Assembly: GCF_000016385.1 (NCBI RefSeq)
Contig: NC_009376.1
Coordinates: 1,674,001-1,738,000, forward strand
Length of the DNA: 64,000 nt
Reading direction: 5' to 3'
Source: Pyrobaculum arsenaticum DSM 13514
Lineage (GTDB): Archaea; Thermoproteota; Thermoprotei; Thermoproteales; Thermoproteaceae
Of this stretch, positions 50,499 to 58,774 are shown piece after piece; the stretch's first letter is position 1; each line of letters opens with the position of its first letter. Made by a program: the position numbers and the translations under genes. The notes beneath the pieces were generated by a model. It searched no databases, was not told where the DNA came from, and saw nothing but the letters and a program-made list of their open reading frames with translations.

Positions 50499-50736
50499 GC
50501 GATTTACTGTGCGCAAATCGCCGTGTTAAAACCACGTAGCCTCCCTCCACTCTTATATAGCCCCCATCGACAAGCCTTTTCACAATATTTTCGGCAACCT
50601 CTTTCCCAAGCCAAAACACGGCCATCCTGTACGTCTTCCAGTACTTAAGCTTAGCCCGTCCCCCTCTTCTCAGCGCTAGCTCCTCCAGCATAAGCAAGGC
50701 GAGCCTCGCCGCGGCATCTTTATTAACACTTGTCAT
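50443..50736 (-). CDS. 97-aa winged-helix-like small protein
   Basis: 97 residues. 'AARLALLMLEELALRRGGRAKLKYW' followed by 'VAENIVKRLVDGGYIRVEGGYVVLTRRF' has helix-helix-wing spacing typical of small archaeal winged-helix proteins, without metal sites. Its start overlaps the stop of the dehydratase small subunit by 14 bases, placing it in the mevalonate-branch operon, and its 3' end runs 56 bases into AGOG. It could regulate the operon; that is inference. Confidence 0.6.
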   Translation of the reverse strand: MTSVNKDAAARLALLMLEELALRRGGRAKLKYWKTYRMAVFWLGKEVAENIVKRLVDGGYIRVEGGYVVLTRRFAHSKSLSAVLRDAYTLLASGRGR

Positions 50737-51073
50737 ACGCCCCTGTCTCTAGATCAATATATACACACCCGCTTTCGAGGCGGCCCTGGAACAACGGCAC
50801 GCCTGCCAGCACACATGCAGACACCAGCATTAGGTCGAGCTTCTCGGCTACGATGGCTAACGGCGCTTTCCCTCTCCTCGCCGCCCCCCAGAGGACGTAG
50901 GGCCCCACAGTGGAGCCCCGCACGTAAGGGAGCGACACCACTTTGCCGGCCACGTCTACCCCGGCGAATCTGCCAGTCTCCGGGTTTAAGTCCCCCAAGA
51001 AAGAAACTGGCGAGTCCAACCTCACAACCTCCGCCCTAACTCGCCCCCTACCCTTGACTACGGGCTTAAGCAT
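50723..51073 (-). CDS. phosphomevalonate dehydratase small subunit (aconitase X swivel domain, DUF126)
   Basis: 116 residues. 'LDSPVSFLGDLNPETGRF' and 'LPYVRGSTVGPYVLWG' (conserved G-S-T-x-x-P-Y) are diagnostic for the DUF126 swivel domain. In archaea this subunit joins the aconitase-X large subunit to dehydrate mevalonate 5-phosphate to trans-anhydromevalonate 5-phosphate. Overlaps the large-subunit gene by 8 nt and lies close to the UbiD-type decarboxylase of the next step. Confidence 0.9.
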   Translation of the reverse strand: MLKPVVKGRGRVRAEVVRLDSPVSFLGDLNPETGRFAGVDVAGKVVSLPYVRGSTVGPYVLWGAARRGKAPLAIVAEKLDLMLVSACVLAGVPLFQGRLESGCVYIDLETGAYDKC

Positions 51074-52187
51074 ATGCCAAGTCGAGACATCTCTCCCTTC
51101 TACACGGCACTACCCCAACGCCGTGGAGTCTCGGGATGTAGTAGACAGCCTTTAGGGAGTCAGTGGCGATTGTCCTAAACTTGCGGGTGTGAGGAGAAAC
51201 CACTAGACAAGAGCCCGTAAATATATGCACATTATACCTCTCGGCCTCTTCCACCAGCCTCCCCAAAATCCCGTAAACGCCAGGAGACGTGGAAATGTAG
51301 ATAGGTCTTTTGGGGACCCCCCTCTTCTTGACCTCTGCCAAAACCCACAATACAGAGTCGACGTCGGCAAAGGGGCAACCGAAGTAGACCACATCAGGGG
51401 TCTCGTCGTTCCTCAAAAACTTAGCAACGTCGCCTTGGGATATCCTTATCTTTTCCCTAAAATCGGCAATTTCTAGGTACTCCTTCCAATTAGGAGTGAC
51501 GCCCTCCACCACTGCGAAGACCATGGCGGAGTACGTGGAGAGGGCCGCCGCGAACTCTCGCCTAGCCCCCTCGCCGGTTAAAGAAAGCCCCCTCACATAT
51601 GGCACGCCTGAGCCTATTTGCTCCCCCATTAAAGCCCCCACGGCTCCGGCCTCTAGAGGGCCTAGTGGGCCGGCCTCCACCTCCACAAGCACCGTAGGCC
51701 GTCTGCCCTCCAGGGTGTACAGAGGAGTTTTCGGCACGAAGCCGGCTATCGCTCCTAACAGGGCCAGGGGGCCGGGGTTTTTGTCAGACCAAGCGTCTCT
51801 AAACGTGTTGATGTAAGTAATCGCGTTGGACTCAGCCCAGGCGTGGAAAGTACGTTGACGTGTAATGACAAACTCATAAGGCGTACATGAGAAAAAAGTA
51901 TTCACCCCCATGGCCCTCAGCGCCTTGGTAATCCTCTCCTGCCCCTTCGCCACCGCCTCGTCCACTCCCAACACGCCGGCTAAATCAACGGCGGCTGGGT
52001 TAGAGGTCGTAAATACAGAAACACGCGCGCCCGAGGCGGCTAGGTGTTCGAGAAATTCCACTCCATATTCTCCCACCGTGAGGAACGACACTCCTGACAC
52101 ATGAGCTGTCTCCACAGGCACAACCTCGCCGCCAGACACAGCGTCCGCGATTTTCAACACAACCTCGCGGGCGTATTCTCTAGACAC
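51066..52187 (-). CDS. phosphomevalonate dehydratase large subunit (aconitase X catalytic)
   Basis: 373 residues. 'VPVETAHVSGVSFLTVGEYG', 'TFFSCTPYEFV' and 'AESNAITYINTFRDAWSDKNPG' are family core segments (one cluster-ligand Cys in SCTPY); 'YFGCPF' and 'IFTGSCLVVSP' provide the other two Cys for a [4Fe-4S] cluster. Dehydrates mevalonate 5-phosphate in the archaeal mevalonate pathway first shown in Aeropyrum. GTG 52187 is 26 nt after a TATA element (GCTTATTTAGC on the minus strand, about 52207-52217). Confidence 0.9.
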   Translation of the reverse strand: MSREYAREVVLKIADAVSGGEVVPVETAHVSGVSFLTVGEYGVEFLEHLAASGARVSVFTTSNPAAVDLAGVLGVDEAVAKGQERITKALRAMGVNTFFSCTPYEFVITRQRTFHAWAESNAITYINTFRDAWSDKNPGPLALLGAIAGFVPKTPLYTLEGRRPTVLVEVEAGPLGPLEAGAVGALMGEQIGSGVPYVRGLSLTGEGARREFAAALSTYSAMVFAVVEGVTPNWKEYLEIADFREKIRISQGDVAKFLRNDETPDVVYFGCPFADVDSVLWVLAEVKKRGVPKRPIYISTSPGVYGILGRLVEEAERYNVHIFTGSCLVVSPHTRKFRTIATDSLKAVYYIPRLHGVGVVPCRRERCLDLAYA

Positions 52188-52270
52188 GCCAGAACACCGA
52201 CAGAGCTAAATAAGCATAACTCTGCGGCACCCGCCGTAGTTGCAGTCGCTACGAAGGCGCTGGATATCCC

Positions 52271-53548
52271 CTAAGTTTCTGGGATCCGCGCCCGCTCAAA
52301 AAGGACAGGATCCGCATCAAGAGGCCTAGTGGCGTCTATCCCTATCTTGTGCGTGAGCCCCTCCTCGTTAAGCGCCACGGGATCAAGGGTGGACCCCCTC
52401 ACGTAGGGGATTACGAAAAGCCCCATGTCGGCCCTCAGCCGTGTCGCCAGGGCCCACTCCACCGCCACTGGGTCGTCGGGATCCACATCCCCGTCAACCG
52501 CTATTGCGATCTTGAGACTGGGATGTGCCGCAAAGGCGGCCAATAACGCGTTTTTCGCGTCTCCCTCCACAGCCTTTTCTAATGAGATAACAGCCACCAT
52601 CCACCCAAAGCCGCCTCTGGTGAGGCGCACTTTTTTAACCCCAGGCACTACCGAGCGCACAGCTTTCCAAATCCGTGCCTCACGCTCAAACCCCATAAGG
52701 AGTTGGTGTTCCAACCCCGCCGGGAGCAGATAGTGGAGTAAAGCCTCGGAACGGAGCACGTAAATCCGCTCTACTCTCACCACGGGCTGGAGCCTCACCC
52801 GGTCATAAACCCCCACAATATCCACGAAGGGCCCCTCCTCCGCTTGCTCGGCAGTGATGAACCCCTCTATAATCACCGAAGCTGGAAAAGGCGCCACCGC
52901 GCCATTCTCCAGAGAGACTGCCTTGAGCCCTCCCAGAAGACGGGCTGCTACCCCCAGCTCAAATACGCCATAGGGCGGCGAAGAGGCCGCGGCGAGGAGA
53001 ACCAGGGGGTGTACCCCCCACGCCACTGCTATGGGGACCTCCCGTCCCTGCTTTACGCTCATCTTGTACATGTGATATAGGTGGCGCGGCACAAGCCTAA
53101 TTACAGCCTTCCTGGCGCCGATAGGAGAAAAACGATGAATAGATGCATTGTACACGCCGCCGGGGCCTGCCCCAACCACCACGCCGGAGGTTATGTAAGG
53201 ACGTGCCTCCCGCTCGTAGTAGCGCACCATTGGCAAATCGTAAAGAGAACCCACTTCCCGATATAGATCCTGCCACGTGGAGACGAAGTCCAGAGACGCG
53301 GGACTCTCCAGAGCCGAAAGCAACTTCGAATAAGCCTCCTCATCGCTACTTGCGCCTAGAAAGCGATATAGCTTAGGCCTAGTGTCAATAACATTACCCA
53401 CTCCGGAGAACCCCTTCCCAACTCCCCGGAATAGGGGAGTCCACCTCCCCTCAGACTCCTTCAGAACTCTGGCTATGCCGAATTCTCCGTATGGAGGATC
53501 GTAGAACCTTATTTCAGAAAGACTAGCGACGGCGTTTGAGAGAGACAT
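52271..53548 (-). CDS. UbiD-family decarboxylase, probable anhydromevalonate phosphate decarboxylase
   Basis: About 425 residues from ATG 53548. 'GVVVGAGPGGVYNASIHRFS', 'VPIAVAWGVHPLVLLAAASS' and 'GPFVDIVGVYD' (E-G-P-F-x-D) plus 'LKIAIAVDGDVDPDDPVAVEWALATR' (split: VDGDVDP and VEWALATR) carry the Glu/Arg/Asp residues that bind prenylated FMN. In archaea a UbiD homologue decarboxylates trans-anhydromevalonate phosphate to isopentenyl phosphate; its place next to both dehydratase subunits supports that role. A prFMN synthase (UbiX) must be elsewhere. The longer frame from TTG 53572 runs through a T-rich terminator and is unlikely. Confidence 0.85.
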   Translation of the reverse strand: MSLSNAVASLSEIRFYDPPYGEFGIARVLKESEGRWTPLFRGVGKGFSGVGNVIDTRPKLYRFLGASSDEEAYSKLLSALESPASLDFVSTWQDLYREVGSLYDLPMVRYYEREARPYITSGVVVGAGPGGVYNASIHRFSPIGARKAVIRLVPRHLYHMYKMSVKQGREVPIAVAWGVHPLVLLAAASSPPYGVFELGVAARLLGGLKAVSLENGAVAPFPASVIIEGFITAEQAEEGPFVDIVGVYDRVRLQPVVRVERIYVLRSEALLHYLLPAGLEHQLLMGFEREARIWKAVRSVVPGVKKVRLTRGGFGWMVAVISLEKAVEGDAKNALLAAFAAHPSLKIAIAVDGDVDPDDPVAVEWALATRLRADMGLFVIPYVRGSTLDPVALNEEGLTHKIGIDATRPLDADPVLFERARIPET

Positions 53549-53580
53549 CAAACAAAAAAAGCGGCTAAGCAAAAAACCGC
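53549..53580 (-). terminator. T-rich terminator with inverted repeat after Alba
   Basis: Directly after the Alba stop, the minus strand reads AAGCGG, T6, GCTTAG, CCGCTT, T-run: an inverted repeat AAGCGG/CCGCTT with two poly-T tracts of six and seven. Such T runs terminate archaeal RNA polymerase; the hairpin is a bonus. It falls just before the decarboxylase ATG. Confidence 0.6.
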
Positions 53581-53859
53581 TTAGGCCATTTCGAGGACTA
53601 TCTCAACAGCAGCTACCGTCCTCTCCCTACCTCCTTGGCCCTGTACCTTGTCGCTTAGCAACTTGACGTCTTTGATCTGCACCTTGCCGGGCAAAAAGCG
53701 GTCGCGTACCATTACCGCCGTCGACACCGCCTTCGATATGGCTGCCCCTCTTGCTTTAAGCACCACCTTCTTAACGCCTGCGTTGAACGCCATCACCGTT
53801 GCAATTACGTAGTTCGTCGCGGGTTTTTTTCCCACTAGTATTGTCTGTTCTGTCGCCAT
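53581..53859 (-). CDS. DNA/RNA-binding protein Alba
   Basis: 92 residues. 'ILVGKKPATNYVIATVMAF', 'VVLKARGAAISKAVSTAVMV' and 'KVQIKDVKLLSDKVQGQ' match Alba; the Lys in 'VGKKP' corresponds to the acetylatable Lys16 of Sulfolobus Alba. It is an abundant chromatin protein that coats DNA as dimers. GTTTTTAAC (53881-53889) puts transcription start right at ATG 53859; the longer frame reaching 53961 ignores this promoter. Confidence 0.96.
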   Translation of the reverse strand: MATEQTILVGKKPATNYVIATVMAFNAGVKKVVLKARGAAISKAVSTAVMVRDRFLPGKVQIKDVKLLSDKVQGQGGRERTVAAVEIVLEMA

Positions 53860-53880
53860 AGGACTGGCAGAACAGTTGGG

Positions 53881-53889
53881 GTTTTTAAC
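53881..53889 (-). promoter_or_regulatory. TATA element for Alba
   Basis: Minus-strand GTTAAAAAC, centred exactly 26 nt before ATG 53859, decides the Alba start and implies a leaderless message. Confidence 0.65.
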
Positions 53890-53923
53890 AATTTCGCCTC
53901 CCCGCATTTGCCATACATCACCA

Positions 53924-56215
53924 CTATCTCCCTCTCTGTCTCTTGTAAAAGTACGCCACACCAGCTACGGCGGACGCAACAAAGGCTATGACTACATATG
54001 GAGAAAACGGCGGGGCGCGCACCTCTGGGCGACACAGCGACTCGGAAACGGCGGTGATATTGACCACACCGCTCCAGTCAGTTTTCACAATGCTATTGCA
54101 CAGCTTCACCTCAGCCATGGGTATAGGCACGCCGAGTGCATCGCCCACGGAAACCCAGCCCTCCACGCGGTATCTGAGCTTGTGTTTCCCCGGCGTTTTT
54201 ACTACAAGCGGTTCTGCCACGTATACGGCCTTGTAATATGCCTTCGCCCCCAAACCGGCGTTAACAACTCCAGTGTCTACATTTAAGTCTTCTACTAGGG
54301 CACCCTCATCGACCCAGTCCTCCCAAGTCTTGTTTAACATATAGACAACTACATAGAACTGACGTTTGGTATATCTAGCAGTACAGTTAGTTGGCCTGTC
54401 TGCCCTCAGCTCACAAGGCTCTGCCCCCAGAAGCCTTGTGTTGTTGCCAAAGTCTATAACTGGCGGCGGGTTGTAGATAAACACCTCTCCCCTTTTAACC
54501 CAGTAGCTAACAGTTCCATTTGGCATATACACATCAATGCGGTAATATACTGTGTAATTCGGTTTTATGATATATGGCCGATCCGCAGTTATACTCACAG
54601 GCTTTTGAAAAATCGTTGTACCATTGCCTAAATCCCAAGAGACTTCGGGTATCTCGACAACGGCGCCTTCAGGAACCCAAGTCTCGTTTATACCAAACGG
54701 TGTTATTACTGTTACGCTGTATAATCTGGTGTAGTTTACAAACAAGACTAGGTCTTGCATTACCGTTATTTCCACATCTGCAGACCCCACGTACCTCGTC
54801 CTGTTGCTGAGCTCTATTACCCGCGGAGGCGTATACACAAACGTCTCCCCCCAAGGAACTCTAAACGTCAACGTTCCGTTGGGGAGCACGACGGACACAG
54901 AGTAAAGCCTACGCACGTCAACCTTACCAGCAACTGCGTAGCCAAAAGGCGTTGGTAAAAACTCGCCTTTAACAACGTAGCTAGGCGACGCCGCGAATAA
55001 CAGCCCAGCGGGCGCCTTAATGCAGTTGCCGTCAATACATATTGTCGAGTTTTTGCCCCTCAGATCCCACAGAGGTTCTGCGGGCTGGCCGTATGCGCAC
55101 CCCTCTCTGCTGTAACTGTGTTGTTTACATGCCTCAACAAATCTCCCAGGGACGGCGGTGTAGGCGCCCCCGCGAGCCTCTCCCATCGCGCCAACGCCGA
55201 CGAACAAGGGATATGCGACGGGGGCGAGCGCTAATGTTTCGTTGCCAATAAAAATGGAAAACTCCAAGGCGCCGCAAACATAGCCGAAATTTTCGCAGTT
55301 GTAAAGAATCAGGTTCTTCTCACCGAAAATGACGTCGGACGTGAGGTAAATAATGGGATGGAACATCCAGGGCATTTTGCTAATAATTTGATCAAAGTAG
55401 GCGCTAACGGCGGCAATGTAGGCAGCTGTGGGGTACTTAGGGCTTATCCATATCCATGGATCTCCACCAATATCGATACTGCGAGTTACATTTGCCAACT
55501 CGCCAACCCCGTCTCTACACACATAAACATTGACTAGGGTAATTCTCAACGTGCCGTTGGGATAAGTCCTCGCCACGACGTAGTCGGGGTATCTCGACGC
55601 GAAATAGCTCCTGTAAATGACCTCACGGTGCACCACGACGCCAACGTTCACTGGCGCAGCCTCTTTGCCTATCATACTAGGAGAAATGTTGTACACAACC
55701 ACCTCCACAGACGTACTCCGTTGTACAGGGGCTTGTTCTTCACAGGGCACAGCTCCTCGTGTTTTTTCGTATATTGTATACGTTCCTGCCCTGGCGCCTG
55801 CGTAGATTTTAATTTGAACTAGGTACACCCTAGACAGCCCGGGCTCAGCCGTGTATCTCTTCGCTACCCGCTCTAGGCCTCCAGTGGAGAAAACGTCGTT
55901 GCCCTGCTCCTTCCAGCTAGCCACAACGGGGGCCGTTCCAAGTCTTACAGTAAAATAAATATGTATCGTAGGCGAGCTGACATACAGCAACTCGCCGGTG
56001 AACATATTGTAATACGCCTGCGCTACCCTCGTGGCGTTTATGTAGAAAACCAGTTGCCTCGCCCAGAGCTCTACAGCGTTTGGCAACACGATTCCTGCGC
56101 CGCCTCGCCCATCTATCGACGCCTCCCCAAGTTCTAGAAAAACGCCTTGCCAGTAGGTCACAATGCCGGAGTACGCCCAGGTGGCTATGAGTATAAGCAA
56201 AAGCAACGCCCTCAT
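53924..56215 (-). CDS. 763-aa anchored surface protein with four C-terminal repeats
   Basis: Signal peptide (1-16), a large extracellular part with many N-glycosylation sequons and scattered Cys, then four repeats starting near residues 437, 498, 557 and 619, each about 61 residues: aromatic-x-V-x-V-x-x-P-x-G, a W/F-x-V-x-x-G-E/A step, and an N-x-T-R or similar end. One membrane helix (about 739-756) and a basic tail close the protein. The repeats recall the beta-sandwich repeats of archaeal thermopsin-like and S-layer-associated proteins; no protease motif is seen. Function unknown. Confidence 0.8.
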   Translation of the reverse strand: MRALLLLILIATWAYSGIVTYWQGVFLELGEASIDGRGGAGIVLPNAVELWARQLVFYINATRVAQAYYNMFTGELLYVSSPTIHIYFTVRLGTAPVVASWKEQGNDVFSTGGLERVAKRYTAEPGLSRVYLVQIKIYAGARAGTYTIYEKTRGAVPCEEQAPVQRSTSVEVVVYNISPSMIGKEAAPVNVGVVVHREVIYRSYFASRYPDYVVARTYPNGTLRITLVNVYVCRDGVGELANVTRSIDIGGDPWIWISPKYPTAAYIAAVSAYFDQIISKMPWMFHPIIYLTSDVIFGEKNLILYNCENFGYVCGALEFSIFIGNETLALAPVAYPLFVGVGAMGEARGGAYTAVPGRFVEACKQHSYSREGCAYGQPAEPLWDLRGKNSTICIDGNCIKAPAGLLFAASPSYVVKGEFLPTPFGYAVAGKVDVRRLYSVSVVLPNGTLTFRVPWGETFVYTPPRVIELSNRTRYVGSADVEITVMQDLVLFVNYTRLYSVTVITPFGINETWVPEGAVVEIPEVSWDLGNGTTIFQKPVSITADRPYIIKPNYTVYYRIDVYMPNGTVSYWVKRGEVFIYNPPPVIDFGNNTRLLGAEPCELRADRPTNCTARYTKRQFYVVVYMLNKTWEDWVDEGALVEDLNVDTGVVNAGLGAKAYYKAVYVAEPLVVKTPGKHKLRYRVEGWVSVGDALGVPIPMAEVKLCNSIVKTDWSGVVNITAVSESLCRPEVRAPPFSPYVVIAFVASAVAGVAYFYKRQRGR

Positions 56216-56288
56216 GTGTTGTCACTAGGCTAGGGAATTAAAAGCTAGCAAGTGAGGTGGTTTGAAATATTAATGCCTTATGTTTTGC

Positions 56289-57086
56289 GTGGAGCGAGTA
56301 ATCTACGGCGCAGCAATGGGCAGGAGACGCGACATAATCCTCCTACTACATACAGAGGGGCCTATGCCGCTTGCGAAGTTACGGGACGCGTTGAAGATGT
56401 CGGCTTCGACCCTACTCTTTGAGCTTTCGGCATTGGAAAAATTAGGCGTTGTGAAGAGAGAGGGATCTCTCGTGTTCCTCACAGAACTGGGAGAAAGAGT
56501 TGCGTCTATCATCTCCACCGTAGAGCCTCTAAAATCTCTAAGCTTCCTCTCACTCGCGGGGCTAAGGCCGCTGATGGTGTGGCTCCTCATGTCGCCTCTA
56601 CTTCCATTAGCGGCCGCAACACTGCTCGCAGGCTGGGTCACGGCGTTGGTAGTGGGCAGTTTTCTATCACCACCCCTCTCCATGATTTATGTGATGTACG
56701 TAGGGCATTACCTCCCGTCTCTGCTCAGCCTATCCCCGCCGCTCTCGTTAATAGTCTCGCTAATCTCAGTAGCTGGGCTGCTACTTGGCATTTACTCGGC
56801 CTCTAGGAGGAGGCTAGGGTTGTCCAAAATAGTGGCTGGGCTTTTCCCCCTTGCCATCTACCCCACTGTACACCTGGCCCTCGTGTGGCTGGCGCAGACT
56901 TTTGAGCTCTCCTACCTTGTCGCAATTTCACAAGTACTCCTCTTCGTCTCGCTCCTACTGACGGCGACTGTCTTCGCCACTGTGTACTCCATAGAGATGG
57001 GGGCGACCTACGAGACATCTCTAATCCGCTCCCTCTTGGCGTTTTTTGTCGTGCCCGCCTTGCTTTACCTGGCTCCTCTCCGCTGA
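56289..57086 (+). CDS. membrane-anchored winged-helix protein
   Basis: About 265 residues. A winged helix at the N-terminus ('ILLLHTEGPMPLAKLRDAL', 'MSASTLLFELSALEKLGVVKREG' split around the recognition helix) is followed by six or seven hydrophobic helices (about residues 95-260). This layout suggests a transcription regulator tied to the membrane, sensing a membrane or surface state. Start uncertain: ATG 56280, GTG 56289 and ATG 56316 are in frame; GAAATATTAATG (56264-56275) fits GTG 56289 best. Divergent from the 763-aa surface protein. Confidence 0.7.
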   Translation: MERVIYGAAMGRRRDIILLLHTEGPMPLAKLRDALKMSASTLLFELSALEKLGVVKREGSLVFLTELGERVASIISTVEPLKSLSFLSLAGLRPLMVWLLMSPLLPLAAATLLAGWVTALVVGSFLSPPLSMIYVMYVGHYLPSLLSLSPPLSLIVSLISVAGLLLGIYSASRRRLGLSKIVAGLFPLAIYPTVHLALVWLAQTFELSYLVAISQVLLFVSLLLTATVFATVYSIEMGATYETSLIRSLLAFFVVPALLYLAPLR

Positions 57087-57583
57087 TGCCCTACCAACCC
57101 GCCGAGGATAGCTACTTGACCCAGGAGGCCGTAGACGCCTTGGAGGGAGCCGACGTCTGCTTAGATGTGGGCACCGGGTCTTGTATATTGGCAAAAGCTC
57201 TAAGACACAAATGTAGAAGGGTCGTCGCAGTCGACGTTGACTTGGGGGCTTGCAAGTCATGTCCTCCAGAAGTAGACGTTCTCTGCAGCGATGCAGCGTG
57301 GGGGATTAGAAGAGCTGACATCGCGGTGTTCAACTTGCCATATCTCCCGCCCGAGGATCCGCTAGATGTCTCCATCCACGACGTTGGCATTGTGCCGAAG
57401 TTTCTGCGTTGGATATCCGCCACCAGGCCACGCGTAGTTGTGCTAACATTCAGCTCATTAGGCAGAGCTGACTTCGTAATGGATGCGTTGAGAACGATGT
57501 GCACAGTAATACGAACGGCTAGGCTCCACTTGTTCTTCGAGTCAATCTACACCGTTACGGCCTTGTGTGGACCTAGCCTATAA
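57086..57583 (+). CDS. HemK2/Mtq2-type release-factor methyltransferase
   Basis: 165 residues. 'PYQPAEDSYLTQEAV' is the HemK2-class opening, 'CLDVGTGSCILAKAL' the SAM-binding loop, and 'VFNLPYLPPED' the N-x-P-Y motif that holds the target amide (NLPY instead of NPPY). In archaea and eukaryotes this class methylates the GGQ glutamine of the release factor, usually with Trm112. ATG overlaps the preceding TGA by one base; the 3' end overlaps the PhoU-like gene by 11 nt. Confidence 0.86.
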   Translation: MPYQPAEDSYLTQEAVDALEGADVCLDVGTGSCILAKALRHKCRRVVAVDVDLGACKSCPPEVDVLCSDAAWGIRRADIAVFNLPYLPPEDPLDVSIHDVGIVPKFLRWISATRPRVVVLTFSSLGRADFVMDALRTMCTVIRTARLHLFFESIYTVTALCGPSL

Positions 57584-58565
57584 CTATCGCCTTGTCCTTC
57601 AGCCTGATCCTGCCCAGAGACTCGACTATATCGCCAATATACTCACCAATCCTCACCGCGCTTTCCTTGGCAATGGAAGTGGCGGGGTCTGACAAAACCT
57701 CCTCCCGCCTCGTCTTCTGGCTCCACGCGGCGATCTCGCCTTGTAGCTCGGCTATCTTCTGCGGCGTAGCCTCACTTGTTACCAGATCCTCAGCTTGTTT
57801 TAAAAACTCGCCCACCTTCGCCAAAATAGGCCCCACGATCCGCATATCTATCTTCTCCTCTTGGTTCACGTATGCAATGCGGCAGATATGATCTGCCATC
57901 CTCTCTATGGACTTAGCTATTATTACATACTCCACAAGGTCGCGGGGGTCGTCTATCTTGAGCTCGAGCATTACATACCGGGACATTGCAGCCCTCTTGA
58001 GCTGCCTCTCCATCAGCCAGTACAGCCTATCCACCTCGTCGTCGCGCTCAATTACATCCCTCAACATCGCCACGTCGTCTTTCTCAAGCCCAGTAGTCAA
58101 GTCGTTTAGCATATTAGCCACTAGTCTCAACATCTTAGCAGTTATATCCACCACGGCCAGTTCTGTAGCCGAGATCATAGACTGCACAATAAGCCTATCA
58201 CTCGCCTCCTCCACTATTTCCATATCCACAATACGGCGCCTTATGAACTCCTTGATCTGCCTCCGGAGAGTCGTGGCAGAATGAGAGAATCTCACAATAA
58301 TAGTCTCGGCACCTCCAATATAGAGTGTTAGAAATAGGCGCTCGACCTCCAACACGTCAACCGGCTGGTTTATAGTCATCTCCGACACCACACCCGCCCT
58401 CTTCCCCAGCTTCTTAGGTATGAGAATAAGAGTATCGTCAGGCTGAGTCACCACCAGAACTTCGTCGCCGGGCGCTAGCGAGATACGCTTAGCCCACTCC
58501 TTTGGCAAGGATACGATAAGCGTCGCACCCCCCGTCAGCTGGACCTTCCGTATATCCCCTCGCAC
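57573..58565 (-). CDS. AbrB-PhoU phosphate uptake regulator
   Basis: 330 residues. N-terminal SpoVT/AbrB DNA-binding strand-swap domain ('VQLTGGATLIVSLPKEWAKR', 'LAPGDEVLVVTQPDDTLILIP') followed by two PhoU three-helix repeats (about 110-310; 'ERDDEVDRLYWLMERQL', 'SIERMADHICRIAYV' with the E-x3-D-x-H/C metal motif). Predicted to regulate phosphate transport genes, none of which lie here. The upstream A/T stretch (58574-58597) holds its TATA. Confidence 0.87.
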   Translation of the reverse strand: MRGDIRKVQLTGGATLIVSLPKEWAKRISLAPGDEVLVVTQPDDTLILIPKKLGKRAGVVSEMTINQPVDVLEVERLFLTLYIGGAETIIVRFSHSATTLRRQIKEFIRRRIVDMEIVEEASDRLIVQSMISATELAVVDITAKMLRLVANMLNDLTTGLEKDDVAMLRDVIERDDEVDRLYWLMERQLKRAAMSRYVMLELKIDDPRDLVEYVIIAKSIERMADHICRIAYVNQEEKIDMRIVGPILAKVGEFLKQAEDLVTSEATPQKIAELQGEIAAWSQKTRREEVLSDPATSIAKESAVRIGEYIGDIVESLGRIRLKDKAIVIG

Positions 58566-58774
58566 ATTCTAAATAGAGAACATATATAAATATATAACGT
58601 GCTACTTCAAAAGAGGACTAATGCGATCTACATAGCTGAGGAGTTGAGATCATGAGGCTTTTAACCGCCTGAGACAATGAGGGGAGATTTACATGATCTA
58701 TGTACGAAGATGATTTGTCTATTTGCCATAGCCACAACTGCAAGCGGCTACGCCGTGTCTTTAAAAACCGGTTA
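58566..58774. other. 209-nt gap between the PhoU-like and top6A genes
   Basis: 58574-58597 is A/T-rich (TATATAAATATATAAC) and serves the PhoU-like promoter. The remainder holds short inverted repeats (GATCTACATAG near 58625 and CATGATCTATGTAC near 58693) but no coding frame; a C/D box search gave only a poor match. GTCTTTAAAAACC (58758-58770) is a plus-strand-looking A/T element just beyond the top6A stop. Confidence 0.3.

Noticed and set aside
53859..53961. N-terminal extension of Alba by 34 codons
   Set aside because: The TATA element at 53881-53889 would lie inside the coding region; the conserved Alba N-terminus starts at ATG 53859.
58621..58680. Possible C/D box RNA (two CTGA motifs 40 nt apart)
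   Set aside because: No acceptable C or C' box and guide spacers of unequal length.
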